5,881 nt of DNA, taken from NCBI GenBank assembly GCA_009925875.1, contig RFQD01000087.1, positions 1-5,881 on the forward strand. Reading direction: 5' to 3'. This DNA is from Microbacteriaceae bacterium (GTDB lineage Bacteria > Actinomycetota > Actinomycetes > Actinomycetales > Microbacteriaceae). The notes under the pieces are model-generated. The model searched no databases, had not been told where the DNA came from, and saw only the letters and a program-made list of their open reading frames with translations. The position numbers and the translations under genes are program-made. This document shows positions 5,008 to 5,881 of the stretch, piece by piece (position 1 is the first letter of the stretch; each line of letters opens with the position of its first letter).

Positions 5008-5881
5008 ATGACGAGTCGGAATCCGGGCAGGTCGCCCGTGATTCTGCACGTTGACATGGATGCGTTCTTTGCGTCCGTCGAACTGCTCGACAATCCGCAC
5101 GCCCGGGGAAAACCCGCCGTGGTCGCGCACGATTCACCTCGCTCTGTTGTCACGAGTGCCACCTACGAGGCGCGCGCATTCGGTGTGCGCAGCGCCATGG
5201 GTTTGGCGGCCGCCCGACGACTGTGCCCGGCGCTCATCGTGCTCGAACCGCACCACGACCTCTACAAGCAGTACTCGCGGCAGGTCATGGACATCTTTCG
5301 GTCTTTCACGCCGCTCGTCGAGCCGCTCAGTATCGACGAAGCGTTTCTCGACGTTAGTGGCGCACGCCGTCTCATCGGCGACGGACCATTCATCGCCGCC
5401 GAAATTCGACGCCGTGTTCTCGCCGAAACGGGGTTAACTTGCTCGGTGGGTATCGGCCCGAGCAAGTTCATCGCCAAGCTCGCGTCGAGCAGCGCGAAGC
5501 CCGACGGCGTGCTCACGGTCGATGCCGATCGGGTGCGTGAGTTTCTGCATCCGCTACCTATTCGAGCGCTCTGGGGCGTCGGGCCCCAAACTGCGAAGCT
5601 GCTCGAACGGCGTGGGATTCACACCGTTGCAGACATCGCCGACACGCCCGTTTCGTCGCTCGTCGCGGCCCTCGGGGACGGCATTGGTCGTCACCTGCAC
5701 GACCTTTCCCACGGGCGGGACGATCGTCCCGTTGTTGCGCGGTCTCGGGAGAAGAGCATCAGTCGAGCACACACCTTTGATCGTGATGTTTCGGAGCCAG
5801 ATACGATTCGCGCGCTCGTGTTGAGCGAGTCCAACCGCGTGGCCCGGGCTCTGCGTGAGGCCGGGCTCGATGCACGCACCA
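5008..5881 (+). CDS. dinB: DNA polymerase IV (Y-family translesion polymerase), 3' end beyond window
   Basis: DinB copies past damaged template bases with low fidelity. The 291 complete codons seen are open to the window edge. The palm motif HVDMDAFFASVE carries catalytic D16 and the likely steric-gate F21. YEARAFGVRSAM (53-64) is the usual finger segment, and LSIDEAFLDVSG carries D110 and E111. SVGIGPSKFIAKLAS (146-160) and SAKPDG follow. A helix-hairpin-helix begins at LWGVGPQTAKLLERRG (from 188). The little-finger domain starts after about 235 and is cut by the edge; the beta-clamp-binding tail is not seen. All catalytic residues are present, so the enzyme should be active. The start ATG follows the small membrane gene by 8 bases, with only a weak AGAGA upstream. 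No clear LexA box (GAAC-N4-GTTC) was found upstream, so SOS control is not supported here. Confidence 0.95.
   Translation, partial: MTSRNPGRSPVILHVDMDAFFASVELLDNPHARGKPAVVAHDSPRSVVTSATYEARAFGVRSAMGLAAARRLCPALIVLEPHHDLYKQYSRQVMDIFRSFTPLVEPLSIDEAFLDVSGARRLIGDGPFIAAEIRRRVLAETGLTCSVGIGPSKFIAKLASSSAKPDGVLTVDADRVREFLHPLPIRALWGVGPQTAKLLERRGIHTVADIADTPVSSLVAALGDGIGRHLHDLSHGRDDRPVVARSREKSISRAHTFDRDVSEPDTIRALVLSESNRVARALREAGLDART

Noticed and set aside
1..5881. CRISPR array, tRNA/rRNA gene, riboswitch, defence or toxin-antitoxin system
   Set aside because: No regularly spaced repeats, conserved RNA cores or matching protein motifs were seen on either strand.

Overview
The window looks like a chromosomal segment of a high-G+C Gram-positive bacterium. 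Actinobacteria is likely and Microbacteriaceae is a reasonable guess. The reasons are G+C-rich codon use (about 60% by eye, not computed), GTG as well as ATG starts, a GatB tail of actinobacterial type, and a Gram-positive-style lipoprotein binding protein. The family assignment is inference from remembered protein sequences; no search was run.

Layout: (1) Bases 1 to about 170 hold, on the minus strand, an internal piece of an IS3-type DDE transposase that runs off the left edge. (2) At about 168-173 this piece changes abruptly into the C-terminal part of gatB on the plus strand, which ends at 638. Neither gene is complete and no insertion-sequence end is visible, so the joint is either an old rearrangement or an assembly chimera. 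(3) Bases 639-777 form a short regulatory region with a TATAAA box inside an inverted repeat. (4) Bases 778-4788 encode a complete four-gene ABC importer: ATPase, lipoprotein binding protein, and two permeases. All four resemble E. coli YdcT, YdcS, YdcU and YdcV more closely than PotABCD, so a putrescine or related amine substrate is the best guess. (5) Bases 4823-4999 encode a 58-residue protein with two membrane segments and no recognised function. (6) From 5008 to the right edge is the N-terminal two-thirds or more of DNA polymerase IV (dinB), open to the edge.

All genes from 126 onward read on the plus strand. The transporter genes are tightly packed and probably form one operon: YdcS captures the substrate outside the membrane, YdcU/YdcV form the channel, and a YdcT dimer powers transport. 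The small membrane protein and dinB are only 8 bases apart and probably form a separate or read-through unit. No catabolic gene (such as an aminobutyraldehyde dehydrogenase) and no regulator gene accompanies the transporter within the window.

I see no convincing new multi-gene system. The points most worth a second look are the transposase/gatB joint, the inverted repeat over the transporter promoter, the A/C-rich leader of ydcS, and the small membrane protein next to dinB.
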